NCBI GenBank assembly: GCA_048500255.1
Contig: JASNYH010000002.1
Span: 372,001 to 436,000, forward strand
Source of the DNA: JAMHWF01 sp048500255
GTDB lineage: Bacteria > Pseudomonadota > Gammaproteobacteria > Burkholderiales > Burkholderiaceae_C
Direction of reading: 5' to 3'
DNA length: 64,000 bases
This document shows, piece after piece, positions 16,926 through 25,753 of this stretch. The number at the start of each line of letters is the position of its first letter. Position 1 is the stretch's first letter. The notes under the pieces are model-generated. The model ran no database searches and was not told the DNA's origin. It saw nothing but the letters and a program-made list of their open reading frames with translations. Position numbers and translations under genes: made by a program.

Positions 16926-17336
16926 CTAGTCGAGCGCGACCTTGCCGCGCCCCGCCTTCAGGCGGCCGTGCAGTGTCTTGGCGTCGACGCGGCGCTTGCG
17001 CGCGCTGGCGCTCGGGCGCGTCGGCACGCGCGGCACCGGTGCGCGCGCAGCGCTCGCCACCAGCGTGTGCAGCCGCTCGAGGGCGACGCGCCGGTTCTTG
17101 TCCTGCGTGCGTTCGGTCTGTGCCTTGATGACGACGACGCCGTCGCGCGTGATGCGCGCATCGTGCAGCGCGAGCAGCCGCGCCTTGACGTCGTCGGGCA
17201 GCGACGACGCGCCGATGTCGAAGCGCAGGTGGATCGCGCTCGACACCTTGTTGACGTTCTGGCCGCCCGCGCCCTGGGCGCGGATCGCCGTGATCTCGAC
17301 CTCGGCTTCGGGGATCTCGAGGTGCGGCCGCGTCAC
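16926..17336 (-). CDS. arfB: Alternative ribosome-rescue factor / peptidyl-tRNA hydrolase ArfB
   Basis: Releases peptides from ribosomes stalled without a stop codon. A 136-residue protein with the catalytic GGQ in RAQGAGGQNVNKVSSAIHL (about 22-40) and the basic C-terminal tail (PTRPSASARKRRVDAKTLHG) that enters the mRNA channel. I place the start at the GTG at 17336, overlapping the upstream gene stop (GTGA). This gives the usual ArfB length (about 140). The longer frame upstream is a shadow of the neighbour. Confidence 0.92.
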   Translation of the reverse strand: MTRPHLEIPEAEVEITAIRAQGAGGQNVNKVSSAIHLRFDIGASSLPDDVKARLLALHDARITRDGVVVIKAQTERTQDKNRRVALERLHTLVASAARAPVPRVPTRPSASARKRRVDAKTLHGRLKAGRGKVALD

Positions 17337-17863
17337 GAACCGCGCTCCGCGGGCGACGGCAGCGCCAGCCCGGGCGGCGGCGGCAGTTCGGGCAGCGCGG
17401 CGCGCAGCTCGAGGCACTGGCGGATGTGGCGCTCGCACAGCCGCTTGAACAGCCAGCCGGCGAGCGCCGCCGATGCCGCCTGGCCGACGATGGGTGCGAG
17501 CTTGGCCGCCTGCTGCGCGCCCAGGCGCAGGCCGAGCGAACGCGCGACGGCGAACACGGCCGCCTGCGTCGCCACGCGCCCGATCAGGAAGCCGCCGATC
17601 TGCTGCGCCAGCGTGTCGATGCGGTTGCGCAGCGGCGGCGCGAGCTGCGCCACCTGCTCGGGCGCGAGGCCGAACGCCGTGTTGATGCGCGCGATCGTCG
17701 CCACCAGCAGCTTGCCGTTGACGTAGAGGTCGACGCCCGCGATCGGCAGCGCCGACACGCCGGCCGCCTTGAGCGACTGCGTGCGCACGAGGCGCCGGCA
17801 GGCGCGCGCGACGTCCGATTCACGCGTCGTCGCGTTGTCGAGCTGCGCCTTCTTCGTCGTCAT
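17333..17863 (-). CDS. DUF697/YcjF-like protein
   Basis: A 176-residue protein with helical, weakly hydrophobic repeats: VSALPIAGVDLYVNGKLLVATIARI, IGGFLIGRVATQAAVFAVARSLG and APIVGQAASAALAGWLFKRLC. The pattern of Gly/Ala helices resembles the DUF697 domain of TIGR01620/YcjF proteins, but the large GTPase-associated membrane region is absent. Its ATG overlaps the alr stop (ATGA) and its stop overlaps the arfB start, so alr, this gene and arfB form a translationally coupled set. Function unknown. Confidence 0.72.
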   Translation of the reverse strand: MTTKKAQLDNATTRESDVARACRRLVRTQSLKAAGVSALPIAGVDLYVNGKLLVATIARINTAFGLAPEQVAQLAPPLRNRIDTLAQQIGGFLIGRVATQAAVFAVARSLGLRLGAQQAAKLAPIVGQAASAALAGWLFKRLCERHIRQCLELRAALPELPPPPGLALPSPAERGS

Positions 17864-18969
17864 GGCTCGACGACGACGGGCACGCGCGGCGCGAGCCCGC
17901 ACATCAGCTCGTAGCCGACGGTGCCGGCGGCGTGCGCCACGTCGTCGATCGACAGCAGCGCGCCGGCGTCTCCCGGCCCGCGGCCCCACAGCGTGACTTC
18001 GCTGCCGGCGCGCGCGCCGGCCACCGGCGTGAGGTCGACGGTGATCATGTCCATGCTGACGCGGCCGACGACGCGCGTGCGCACGCCGTCGACGAGCACC
18101 GGCGTGCCGCTCGGCGCGTGGCGCGGATAGCCGTCGGCATAGCCGCAGGCGACGACGCCCACCGTCATCGGCTCGCCGGCCGCGAAGCTGCCGCCGTAGC
18201 CGACGCGCTCGCCGGCAGCGATGCGCTGCGTCGCGATCAGCCGGCTCTTCAGCGTCATCGCGGGCTGCAGGCCCCAGTGCGCGGCGTCGTGCGCCGGATG
18301 GTCGGGGGAGCTGCCGTACAGCAGGATGCCGGGGCGCACCCAGTCCTCGGCCAGGCGCGCGCGCAGCGTCGCGCCGTGGCGCAGCAGCGCGGCCGAGTTC
18401 GACAGCGAGCGTTCGCCGGCCAGCCCCTCCGTCGCGGCGGCGAAGGCCGCGAACTGCGCCTCGATGCCGCGCTCGCCGTCGGCGTCGGCGAAATGCGTCG
18501 CCAGCGTCACGGCGTCGACCTGCGGCAACGCATTCAGGCGCTGCCAGGCGGCGCGAAACGCCGCCGGCGCGAAGCCGAGGCGGTTCATGCCGCTGTTGAG
18601 CTTGAGCACGACGTGCTGCGGCCGCGCCAGCTTGGCGGCGGCCAGCCAGTCGATCTGCGCGTCGCAGTGCACCGTGTGGCGCAGGTCCAGGCGCGCGCAG
18701 GCCTCGAGGTCGCGCGGCTCGAAACAGCCCTCGAGCAGCAGGATCGGGCCGCGCCAGCCGAGCGCGCGGATGCGCTCGGCCTCGGCGATGTCGAGCAGCG
18801 CGAAGCCGTCGGCGCTGCGCAGGCTCGCATAGGCACGCTCGATGCCGTGGCCGTAGGCATTGGCCTTGACGACGGCCCACACACGCGCGTCGGGCGCCGC
18901 CTTGCGGGCGCGCGCCAGGTTGCGCGCGAGCGCCTCGGCGTGGATGACGGCCTGGATCGGGCGGGGCAT
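17860..18969 (-). CDS. alr: Alanine racemase
   Basis: PLP enzyme converting L-alanine to D-alanine for peptidoglycan. It has 369 residues. The PLP lysine is K35 in VVKANAYGHG, and the second catalytic base is Y258 in RVGYGGSF. The C-terminal VSMDMITVDL and GYELMCGLAPRVPVVV blocks are canonical. The start is ATG 18969; an ATG at 18981 would add four residues. It is divergent from lplT. Confidence 0.95.
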   Translation of the reverse strand: MPRPIQAVIHAEALARNLARARKAAPDARVWAVVKANAYGHGIERAYASLRSADGFALLDIAEAERIRALGWRGPILLLEGCFEPRDLEACARLDLRHTVHCDAQIDWLAAAKLARPQHVVLKLNSGMNRLGFAPAAFRAAWQRLNALPQVDAVTLATHFADADGERGIEAQFAAFAAATEGLAGERSLSNSAALLRHGATLRARLAEDWVRPGILLYGSSPDHPAHDAAHWGLQPAMTLKSRLIATQRIAAGERVGYGGSFAAGEPMTVGVVACGYADGYPRHAPSGTPVLVDGVRTRVVGRVSMDMITVDLTPVAGARAGSEVTLWGRGPGDAGALLSIDDVAHAAGTVGYELMCGLAPRVPVVVEP

Positions 18970-19071
18970 GGCTGCGGGCATTCTGCCAGCGGCGCGTGGA
19001 TGCGTTTGCGCCGCGGCGGCGCGCTGCGCCACCCGCGCGAACGCGCGGGCGGCGGCACGCCGACCCCATGC

Positions 19072-19077
19072 TATAAC
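19072..19077 (+). promoter_or_regulatory. -10 element of lplT
   Basis: TATAAC in a GC-rich spacer between alr and lplT, about 80 bases before the lplT ATG. No convincing -35. Confidence 0.4.
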
Positions 19078-19155
19078 CCGCGCCGCGGGGCCTGCCCCCG
19101 CACGCGAGCCAGCAGCGAGCGTCGAGCGCGACGCCACCAAGCCCATGAGAGGTGC

Positions 19156-20436
19156 ATGAAAAGAGGCTTCTACACCATCATGGCCGCGCAGTTCTTCAGC
19201 TCGCTGGCCGACAACGCGCTCTTCGTCGGTGCCGTCGAACTGTTGAGGACCTCGGGGCAGCCCGAGTGGCAGCGTGCCGCGCTGGTGCCGATGTTCGCGT
19301 TGTTCTACGTCGTGCTCGCGCCCTTCGTCGGCGCCTTCGCCGACGCCGTGCCCAAGGGCAAGGTGATGTTCGTGTCGAACGCGATCAAGGTCGCGGGCTG
19401 CCTGATGATGCTGTTCGGTGCGCACCCGCTGGCCGCCTACGCCATCGTCGGCCTGGGCGCCGCGGCCTACTCGCCGGCCAAGTACGGCATCCTCACCGAG
19501 CTGCTGCCGGCGTCGCAGCTCGTCAAGGCCAACGGCTGGATCGAGGGGCTGACGATCGCGTCGATCATCCTCGGCGTGCTGCTCGGCGGCCAGCTCGTCG
19601 GCCAGCCACTGGCATCGCGCATGCTCGGGTTCGACCTGCCCATTTTCGAAACCGGCATCGACACCGCGCCCGAGGCGGCGATCGCGTCGATCATCGTGCT
19701 GTACGTCGTCGCCGCCGCGTTCAACCTGCGCATCCCGCGCACCGAGGCGCCGCTGCAGCCGCTGTCGGCCAGCCCGGTCGAGCTGGTGCGCGACTTCTCG
19801 CTGTGCAATGCGCGGTTGTGGAGCGACAAGCTCGGCCAGATCTCGCTCGCCACGACGACGCTGTTCTGGGGCGTCTCGGGCAACCTGCGCTACATCGTGC
19901 TCGCGTGGGCGGCGGCGGCGCTCGGCTACGGCACGACGCAGGCGTCGTCGCTCGTCGGCGTCGTCGCCGTGGGTACGGCGGTCGGCGCCGTCGTCGCGTC
20001 GATGCGCATGCGGCTCGACCAGGCGACGACGGTGATGCCGCTGGGCATTGCGATGGGGCTGCTCGTCGTGCTGATGAACTTCATCGACGACGTGTGGATC
20101 GCCGCGCCCTTCCTGATCCTGCTCGGCGGCATCGGCGGCTATCTCGTCGTGCCGATGAATGCGCTGCTGCAGCACCGCGGCCACAACCTGATGGGCGCCG
20201 GCCGCTCGATCGCGGTGCAGAACTTCAACGAGCAGGCCTGCATCCTCGGCCTGGGCGCGTTCTACACCGGCATGACGCGGCTGGGTCTGTCGGCCTTCGG
20301 CGCGATCACGATCTTCGGCGTCTTCGTCGCCGGCACGATGTGGGTGATCAAGCGCTGGCACGCGCGCAACTGCGTGCGCCACCGCGAGGAGCTCGACCAC
20401 CTGCTCGCGCTGGCGCGCAGCGACAAGCATCATTGA
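19156..20436 (+). CDS. lplT: Lysophospholipid transporter LplT
   Basis: Major-facilitator flippase that moves lysophospholipids across the inner membrane for re-acylation. A 426-residue protein with about 12 hydrophobic segments. Typical motifs are FYTIMAAQFFSSLADNALF at the N-terminus, GAAAYSPAKYGILTELLP, and the C-terminal NFNEQACILGLGAFY. The Shine-Dalgarno GAGAGG (19147-19152) sets the start at 19156. In enterobacteria LplT is coupled to Aas; no acyltransferase is adjacent here. It is divergent from alr. Confidence 0.93.
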   Translation: MKRGFYTIMAAQFFSSLADNALFVGAVELLRTSGQPEWQRAALVPMFALFYVVLAPFVGAFADAVPKGKVMFVSNAIKVAGCLMMLFGAHPLAAYAIVGLGAAAYSPAKYGILTELLPASQLVKANGWIEGLTIASIILGVLLGGQLVGQPLASRMLGFDLPIFETGIDTAPEAAIASIIVLYVVAAAFNLRIPRTEAPLQPLSASPVELVRDFSLCNARLWSDKLGQISLATTTLFWGVSGNLRYIVLAWAAAALGYGTTQASSLVGVVAVGTAVGAVVASMRMRLDQATTVMPLGIAMGLLVVLMNFIDDVWIAAPFLILLGGIGGYLVVPMNALLQHRGHNLMGAGRSIAVQNFNEQACILGLGAFYTGMTRLGLSAFGAITIFGVFVAGTMWVIKRWHARNCVRHREELDHLLALARSDKHH

Positions 20437-20493
20437 TCGGGGCGCACGGCACGCGCCGTCGCTGCCTCACGCACGACTCTCCCTTCCAACGGC

Positions 20494-21369
20494 ATGCACG
20501 TTCGCGATCGATGGGCGCCGGCGCTGGCGCTGGTGGCCAACGCCTTCGTCTGGGGCGTGTCGTGGTGGCCGCTGCGCCGGATCGAGGCACTGGGCGTGCA
20601 TCCGCTGTGGGCGACGGTGCTGATGTTCGCGCTGGCCAGCGCGCTTGTCGTCGCGGCGCGGCCGCGCGCCGTCGCACAACTCGCGCGCACGCCGGCGCTG
20701 TGGGTGCTGATGCTGGCGTCGGGTACGACGAACGCGGCCTTCAACTGGGGCGTGGTGATCGGCGACGTGATGCGCGTCGTGCTGCTGTTCTACCTGATGC
20801 CGCTGTGGGCCGTGCTGCTCGCGCGGCTGGTGCTGCACGAGCCGGTGACGCGCGCCGCCGGCGTGCGCATCGCGCTGGCCCTGGCCGGCGCGGCGATCGT
20901 GCTGTGGCCGCCGGGCGGCGGTCTGCCGCTGCCGGCGAGCCTGGCCGACTGGCTCGGCGTGGCGGGCGGCTTCGCCTTCGCGCTCAACAACGTGATACTG
21001 CGGCGCGAGGCGCGGCGCCCGCCCGAGAGCCGCGCGCTCGCCATGTTCTTCGGCTGCGTCGTCGTCGCCGGCGTGATCGCCACGGCGCTGACGACGCAGG
21101 CCCGCATCGGGGCGCCGCCAGGGCCGGCGCTGGCGTGGATCGCCGCCACCGCCGCGCTGGGCTGCGCCTTCCTCGCCAGCAACTTCGCGCTGCAGTACGG
21201 TGCGGCGCACCTGCCTGCCAACGTCACCTCCGTCATCATGCTGACGGAGCTGCTGTTCGCGTCGCTGTCGGCCGCCTGGCTGGGCGGTGGCACGTTCACG
21301 CCGCAGCTTCTGGCCGGCGGCGCGCTGATCCTGCTGGCGGCGCTGCTGGCCGGCACCGCCGAACACTAG
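20494..21369 (+). CDS. EamA/DMT-family transporter
   Basis: A 291-residue inner-membrane protein with ten hydrophobic segments in two EamA repeats (about 8-135 and 150-288). NAFVWGVSWWPLRRIEALG at the N-terminus and NVTSVIMLTELLFASLSAAWLGG in the second repeat are typical drug/metabolite-transporter motifs. It follows lplT by 57 bases on the same strand. Substrate is unpredictable; members export amino acids, metabolites or drugs. Confidence 0.87.
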   Translation: MHVRDRWAPALALVANAFVWGVSWWPLRRIEALGVHPLWATVLMFALASALVVAARPRAVAQLARTPALWVLMLASGTTNAAFNWGVVIGDVMRVVLLFYLMPLWAVLLARLVLHEPVTRAAGVRIALALAGAAIVLWPPGGGLPLPASLADWLGVAGGFAFALNNVILRREARRPPESRALAMFFGCVVVAGVIATALTTQARIGAPPGPALAWIAATAALGCAFLASNFALQYGAAHLPANVTSVIMLTELLFASLSAAWLGGGTFTPQLLAGGALILLAALLAGTAEH

Positions 21370-21370
21370 A

Positions 21371-22333
21371 TCAACTGCGCGGCGCGTCCGGCAGCGGCGC
21401 CGACAGCGTCGGCACCGGCGTCAGGCCGCACGACTCGAGCGCGCGCACCAGGTCCTGCTGCGAGAACGGCTTGGTCAGGTAGGCCTCGGCGCCGGCCAGC
21501 GTGGCGCGCACGCGGTCCGACGCGCGGCCCTCGCCCGACACCAGCACGACGAGCGGCGTGCCGCCGGCCAGCGCCAGCGGCTGGTGCTTGATGCGCTGGC
21601 AGATGTCGAGACCGTCGAACTCGTCGCCGTCGCCGAGCGCCATGTCGAGCAGGGCGACGTGGATCGGCTGGTGCGTCAGCAGCTCCAGCGCCTCGGCGCT
21701 CGTCGACGCCGCGTGCACGCGCAGCCCCAGTCCCTCGAGCAGATGGCGCAGGTAGTCGACGGCGACCGGGTTGTCGTCGAGCACCAGCGCCTCGAGCGGA
21801 GCGCCGTCGGTGGTCGGGTTGGCGGCGTTGCGGCGTCTGGCCGCGGCGGCACGCGCCTTCGCCTTCGCGACCTTGGGGTCGCGCGGCGGCGAGGAGGGCC
21901 GCGGCGGCGCCTTCGCGGCAGCGGCGCGCGGCGGCGGTGCGGCGGGGGCGGGCGGTGCCGCCGGCGGCACGGCGGGCGCGTCGGCGGGCGGCCCGTCGGC
22001 CAGCGCGTCGGCCAGCGCCACCGTCGCGCGCACCGCGCTCAGCTCGTCGAGCGCGCGCACGACGGTCACGGCATCGATCGGTCGCGCCACGTGGACCAGT
22101 GCGCCGGCCACCGGCGGCCCGACGAACACGGTGTCGGCGAGCCGGCCGGCCTGCATGATCAGCGTGACGGTCGGCGCGTCGGCCGTGTCGGCGACGATGT
22201 AGTCGCTCTCCCACAGTTCGACGACCTGGACGTACGACGGCTCGCGCCCGGGCGCGAGATCGAAGCACGGCGCCAGCGCGCGACGATCGGCGTCGTCGAA
22301 ACCCTGCAGTACCACGCGGTAGCGCTCGGGCAT
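21371..22333 (-). CDS. Response-regulator-like protein: pseudo-receiver, linker, C-terminal receiver
   Basis: A 320-residue protein. Residues 181-305 are a classical receiver: acidic pair D186-D187, phospho-acceptor D230 in VALLDMALGDGDEF, conserved K288 in AYLTKPFS. Residues 1-110 look like a degenerate second receiver ending in HVARPIDAVTVVRALDEL, with no matching Asp or Lys. An Ala/Pro/Arg-rich linker (about 112-176) joins the two. There is no DNA-binding output domain, so signalling probably runs through protein contacts. No histidine kinase is adjacent; it is convergent with the EamA gene, one base apart. Confidence 0.83.
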   Translation of the reverse strand: MPERYRVVLQGFDDADRRALAPCFDLAPGREPSYVQVVELWESDYIVADTADAPTVTLIMQAGRLADTVFVGPPVAGALVHVARPIDAVTVVRALDELSAVRATVALADALADGPPADAPAVPPAAPPAPAAPPPRAAAAKAPPRPSSPPRDPKVAKAKARAAAARRRNAANPTTDGAPLEALVLDDNPVAVDYLRHLLEGLGLRVHAASTSAEALELLTHQPIHVALLDMALGDGDEFDGLDICQRIKHQPLALAGGTPLVVLVSGEGRASDRVRATLAGAEAYLTKPFSQQDLVRALESCGLTPVPTLSAPLPDAPRS

Positions 22334-22463
22334 GGGCGGTCCTTTTCGAAGGCGAGTCGGCTCGGTGGGCTCGTTTGGCTGCGAACGGGCACCGGCACGC
22401 CGGTGCCGCTCGCAGCGTCCGAGCGCCTATCATGCTACCGCCCGCCCGCTTCAGGAGCCGCCG

Positions 22464-22967
22464 ATGAGCCCCAGCGCCAGCTTCTACGACTTCTCCGCCC
22501 TGTCGATCGACGGCCAGCGCGCCGACCTGGCCGCGCTGCGCGGCAAGGTCGCGCTCGTCGTCAACACGGCGAGCGCCTGCGGCTACACGCCGCAGTTCGC
22601 AGGCCTAGAGACGCTGTGGAACGACTACCGTGACCGCGGTCTCGTCGTCGTCGGCTTCCCGTGCAACCAGTTCGGCGCGCAGGACCCGGGCTCCAACGAC
22701 GAGATCGGCGCCTTCTGCCAGCGCAACTACGGCGTCAGCTTCCCGATGATGTCCAAGGTCGACGTCAACGGCGACGACGCCCATCCGCTGTGGCAGTGGC
22801 TCACGGCCGAGGCGCCGGGGCTGCTCGGCACGAAGGCGATCAAGTGGAACTTCAGCAAGTTCCTCGTCGGCCGCGACGGGCGCGTGATCAAGCGCTATGC
22901 GCCGGGCGATGCGCCCGAGAGCCTGCGCGGCGACATCGAGGCGGCGCTCGCCGCGCCTGCACCCTGA
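22464..22967 (+). CDS. Cysteine-type glutathione peroxidase
   Basis: Thiol peroxidase reducing hydrogen peroxide and organic hydroperoxides, 167 residues. The peroxidatic Cys is C39 in NTASACGYTPQF. The second family block is VVGFPCNQFGAQDPG, and IKWNFSKFLVGRDG supplies the Trp-Asn of the catalytic tetrad. Bacterial Cys-type members often use thioredoxin rather than glutathione. The Shine-Dalgarno CAGGAG (22452-22457) fits the ATG at 22464. It may be co-transcribed with the aminotransferase 29 bases downstream. Confidence 0.93.
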   Translation: MSPSASFYDFSALSIDGQRADLAALRGKVALVVNTASACGYTPQFAGLETLWNDYRDRGLVVVGFPCNQFGAQDPGSNDEIGAFCQRNYGVSFPMMSKVDVNGDDAHPLWQWLTAEAPGLLGTKAIKWNFSKFLVGRDGRVIKRYAPGDAPESLRGDIEAALAAPAP

Positions 22968-22996
22968 GCGACACCTGCACTGCTGCGAAAGGCATC

Positions 22997-24190
22997 ATGT
23001 TCGAGCACGTCGAGCCGTATCCCGGCGACCCGATCCTCAGCCTCAACGAGGCGTTCCAGCGCGATGCGCGGCCCGGCAAGATCAACCTGTCGATCGGCAT
23101 CTACTTCGACGACGACGGCCGCATCCCGGTGCTCGACGCCGTGCAGCGTGCGGAGCGCCGCATCGTCGAGGCGGGCGGCGCCAAGTCGTACCTGCCGATG
23201 GAGGGCGACGCCGCGATGCGCGCCGAGGTGCAGAAGCTGCTGTTCGGCGCCGAGCATGCGGCGCTGCGCGAGCGGCGCGTCGCGACGATCCAGTCGATCG
23301 GCTCGTCGGGCAGCCTGCGTGTCGGCGCCGACTTCATCCGCCGCTACTTCCCGGACAGCGGCGTGTGGATGAGCGACCCGACCTGGGACAACCACCGCGC
23401 CATGTTCGAGGGCGCCGGCCTCGCCGTCCACACCTACCCCTACTACGACGCAGCGACGGGCGGCCTGCGCTTCGATGCCATGCTCGCTGCGATCCGCGCG
23501 CTGCCCCGGCGCAGCGTCGTGCTGCTGCACGCCTGCTGCCACAACCCGACGGGCGTGGACCTGACGCGCGCGCAGTGGCAGCAGCTGATCCCGGTGCTCG
23601 CCGAGCGCGAGCTGCTGCCTTACCTCGACCTCGCCTACCAGGGCTACGGCGACGGCATCGCCGAAGACGCCTGGGCGCCGCGCGCGCTGGCCGATGCCGG
23701 CGTGTCGTTCTTCATCGCCAACTCGTTCAGCAAGAGCATGAGCGTCTACGGCGAGCGCTGCGGCGCGTTGAGCGTCGTCTGCCCCGACGCCGCGCAGGCC
23801 GAGCGCGTGCTCGGCCAGCTCAAGGCGACGGTGCGACGCAACTATTCCAGCCCGCCGATCTTCGGCGGCCAACTCGTCGCGCGCGTGCTCGGCGAGGCCG
23901 ACCTGCGCGCCTCGTGGGAGGCCGACGTGCGCGCCATGCGCGAGCGCATCGTCGCGATGCGCCGCGCGCTGCACGACGTGCTCGCCGCCAAGCTGCCGGG
24001 GCGCGACTTCGGCTACTTCCTGACGCAGCGCGGCATGTTCAGCTACACCGGCCTGAGCGCCGCACAGGTCGACACGCTGCGCGAGCGCAACGGCGTCTAC
24101 CTCGTGCGCTCGGGCCGCATGTGCGTTGCCGGGCTGAACACGAAGAACGTCGAGGCAACGGCCGTCGCGATGGCCGCCGTGCTCGGCTGA
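22997..24190 (+). CDS. Aromatic/aspartate aminotransferase (class I)
   Basis: PLP-dependent transaminase of 397 residues in the AspC/TyrB group. N-terminal DPILSLNEAFQRDARPGKINLS, the substrate-region IQSIGSSGSLRVGADF, and HACCHNPTGVDLT are characteristic. The PLP lysine is K246 in NSFSKSMSVYGERCG, and the carboxylate-binding arginine is in SGRMCVAGL near the C-terminus. Betaproteobacterial members typically accept aromatic amino acids and aspartate. No biosynthetic partner is adjacent, so specificity stays open. Confidence 0.9.
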   Translation: MFEHVEPYPGDPILSLNEAFQRDARPGKINLSIGIYFDDDGRIPVLDAVQRAERRIVEAGGAKSYLPMEGDAAMRAEVQKLLFGAEHAALRERRVATIQSIGSSGSLRVGADFIRRYFPDSGVWMSDPTWDNHRAMFEGAGLAVHTYPYYDAATGGLRFDAMLAAIRALPRRSVVLLHACCHNPTGVDLTRAQWQQLIPVLAERELLPYLDLAYQGYGDGIAEDAWAPRALADAGVSFFIANSFSKSMSVYGERCGALSVVCPDAAQAERVLGQLKATVRRNYSSPPIFGGQLVARVLGEADLRASWEADVRAMRERIVAMRRALHDVLAAKLPGRDFGYFLTQRGMFSYTGLSAAQVDTLRERNGVYLVRSGRMCVAGLNTKNVEATAVAMAAVLG

Positions 24191-24375
24191 GCACCCCGGG
24201 GCCGGCTTCGCCCGGTGCCTGGGCGGCCCGGCGCTTCCTCGAGAGAAGCCGAGGGGCGCACGCGGCAACAGCTCACGCCACGCGAGGCGGAAACTGGCAT
24301 GAGCACGTAACAGTGCTTGGCTGACGCCGGCGGTCGCCGAAATAGCGGCATCACCGCCGCCATTGCGTCCCCGCC
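24191..24375. other. Unexplained non-coding stretch, possibly structured
   Basis: 185 bases without a supported gene between the aminotransferase and a small exported protein. It holds a C/G-rich block after the stop (24192-24235, with GGGCGGCCCGGCG, like part of the dispersed repeat in glpK). A less GC-rich part follows with a small hairpin AGCAC/GTGCT (24302-24306, 24312-24316). I could not match it to a known riboswitch or to 6S RNA. Confidence 0.4.
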
Positions 24376-24792
24376 ATGCCCTCGCCGTATCGCCTGCTCG
24401 CGCCGCTGACCGCGGCGCTCGCCTTCATCCTCGTCGCCCCGGCCGCGCCGGCCGCAACGCTCGGTCTGCACCTCGCCAGCGTGCACCTGCCGCAGCGCAG
24501 CTTCAACAACTTCAACCCCGGCGTGTACTACCGCAGCGACGACGGGTGGACCGCCGGCGCCTACTACAACTCGCTCGAGCGGCCGAGCGTGTATGGCGGC
24601 TACACCTGGCAGCGCGGCGCGTTCGGCGTCACGGCCGGCGTCGCCACCGGCTACGACCGCGCCGTGCAGCCGATCCTCGTGCCCTCACTGGTCGTCGCGA
24701 CGGTCGGCAAGGTCAGTGCGCGCATCGCCTACATCCCGCGCGTCGAGAAGCGCATCGAGTCGCACGTGCTGCACCTGATGCTCGAGTATTGA
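24376..24792 (+). CDS. Small exported protein, possibly outer-membrane
   Basis: A 138-residue protein with a clear signal peptide (LLAPLTAALAFILVAPAAPA, cleavage probably after AAPA-A near 27). The mature part is rich in alternating aromatic and polar residues (PGVYYRSDDGWTAGAYYNSL, YGGYTWQRGAFGVTAGVATG) and ends in a C-terminal hydrophobic-aromatic pattern LHLMLEY. This suggests a short beta-barrel or periplasmic beta protein. I do not recognise the family. A possible structured leader precedes it. Confidence 0.72.
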   Translation: MPSPYRLLAPLTAALAFILVAPAAPAATLGLHLASVHLPQRSFNNFNPGVYYRSDDGWTAGAYYNSLERPSVYGGYTWQRGAFGVTAGVATGYDRAVQPILVPSLVVATVGKVSARIAYIPRVEKRIESHVLHLMLEY

Positions 24793-24903
24793 ACCGACCG
24801 GCGCGTTCGCGCCGCGCTCGGGGCGGTCCGGGCGCGTCGACCGGCCTGCCGTTCGCTTCGACTACGATCGCGCGCATCGCGACGACGTGGTGGAGGTGGT
24901 CCC

Positions 24904-25749
24904 ATGCTGGCCCTGATCGGCGGCACCGGCCTGTACGAGTTGCCCGGCATGGTCATCGACGAGCGCATCGACGCGCCGACGCCGTTCGGCGCGGCATCGG
25001 GCGCCGTGGTGCGCGGGCGCATCGGCACGCGGGGGCTGCTGTTCCTCGCGCGCCACGGCGCCGGCCACCGGCTGCTGCCGCATGAGGTCAACTACCGCGC
25101 CAACGTCTATGCCCTCAAGCGCGCCGGCGCGACGCAGCTGCTCACCGTGTCGGCCGTCGGCAGCCTCGCCGAGGCGATCGCGCCGGGCGAGCTGGCGCTG
25201 CCCGGCCAGTACTTCGACTGGACGCGCGGCGCGCGCCGCGCGAGCTTTTTCGGCGAGGGCGTTGCCGCCCACGTATCGACGGCGCGTCCGGTCAGCGCGC
25301 GGCTGGCCGAGTGGGTGATGCGCGGTGCGAAGGCCGAGCAGATTCGTATCCATTGCGACGTGACCTACGCCTGCGTCGAAGGGCCGCGCCTGGGCACGCG
25401 CGCCGAGAGCTTGTTCCTGCAGCGCGCCGGCTGCCACGTCGTCGGCATGACGAACGTGCCCGAGGTCTTTCTCGCGCGCGAGGCGCAGCTCGGCTATGCG
25501 TCGATCGGCATCGTCACCGACTACGACTGCTGGCGCGACGACCCCGGCCACGACGCCAGCGTCGCCGTCATCCTCGGGCGCTACGCCGCCAGTCTCGCGA
25601 CGGTGCGGCGGCTGCTCGACGCGCTGCTCGCCACCGACCCGCCCGAGCCCGAGCCCGAGATCCGCGGCGCGCTGCGCGACGCGATGTTGACGCGCGACGA
25701 CGCGCTCGCGCCGGCGCAGCGCGAGTGGCTGGACGTGCTTCGGCGCTGA
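24904..25749 (+). CDS. mtnP: S-methyl-5'-thioadenosine phosphorylase
   Basis: Cleaves methylthioadenosine with phosphate to adenine and methylthioribose-1-phosphate. It has 281 residues. The phosphate-binding GGTGLYE at the N-terminus, FLARHGAGHRLLPHEVNYRANV, VEGPRLGTRAES and GMTNVPEVFLARE are family motifs. The late TDYDCW carries the Asp residues that favour adenine-type bases over hypoxanthine, so MTA rather than methylthioinosine is the better guess. The amidase gene starts 4 bases after its stop. No other methionine-salvage gene is in the window. Confidence 0.9.
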   Translation: MLALIGGTGLYELPGMVIDERIDAPTPFGAASGAVVRGRIGTRGLLFLARHGAGHRLLPHEVNYRANVYALKRAGATQLLTVSAVGSLAEAIAPGELALPGQYFDWTRGARRASFFGEGVAAHVSTARPVSARLAEWVMRGAKAEQIRIHCDVTYACVEGPRLGTRAESLFLQRAGCHVVGMTNVPEVFLAREAQLGYASIGIVTDYDCWRDDPGHDASVAVILGRYAASLATVRRLLDALLATDPPEPEPEIRGALRDAMLTRDDALAPAQREWLDVLRR

Positions 25750-25753
25750 GGCC

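Noticed and set aside
24191..24375. Glycine or cobalamin riboswitch, or 6S RNA
   Set aside because: GAGAG and GCCGAGGGGC look slightly glycine-riboswitch-like, but the later conserved blocks are missing, the neighbouring gene does not fit, and no 6S-like long helix is seen.
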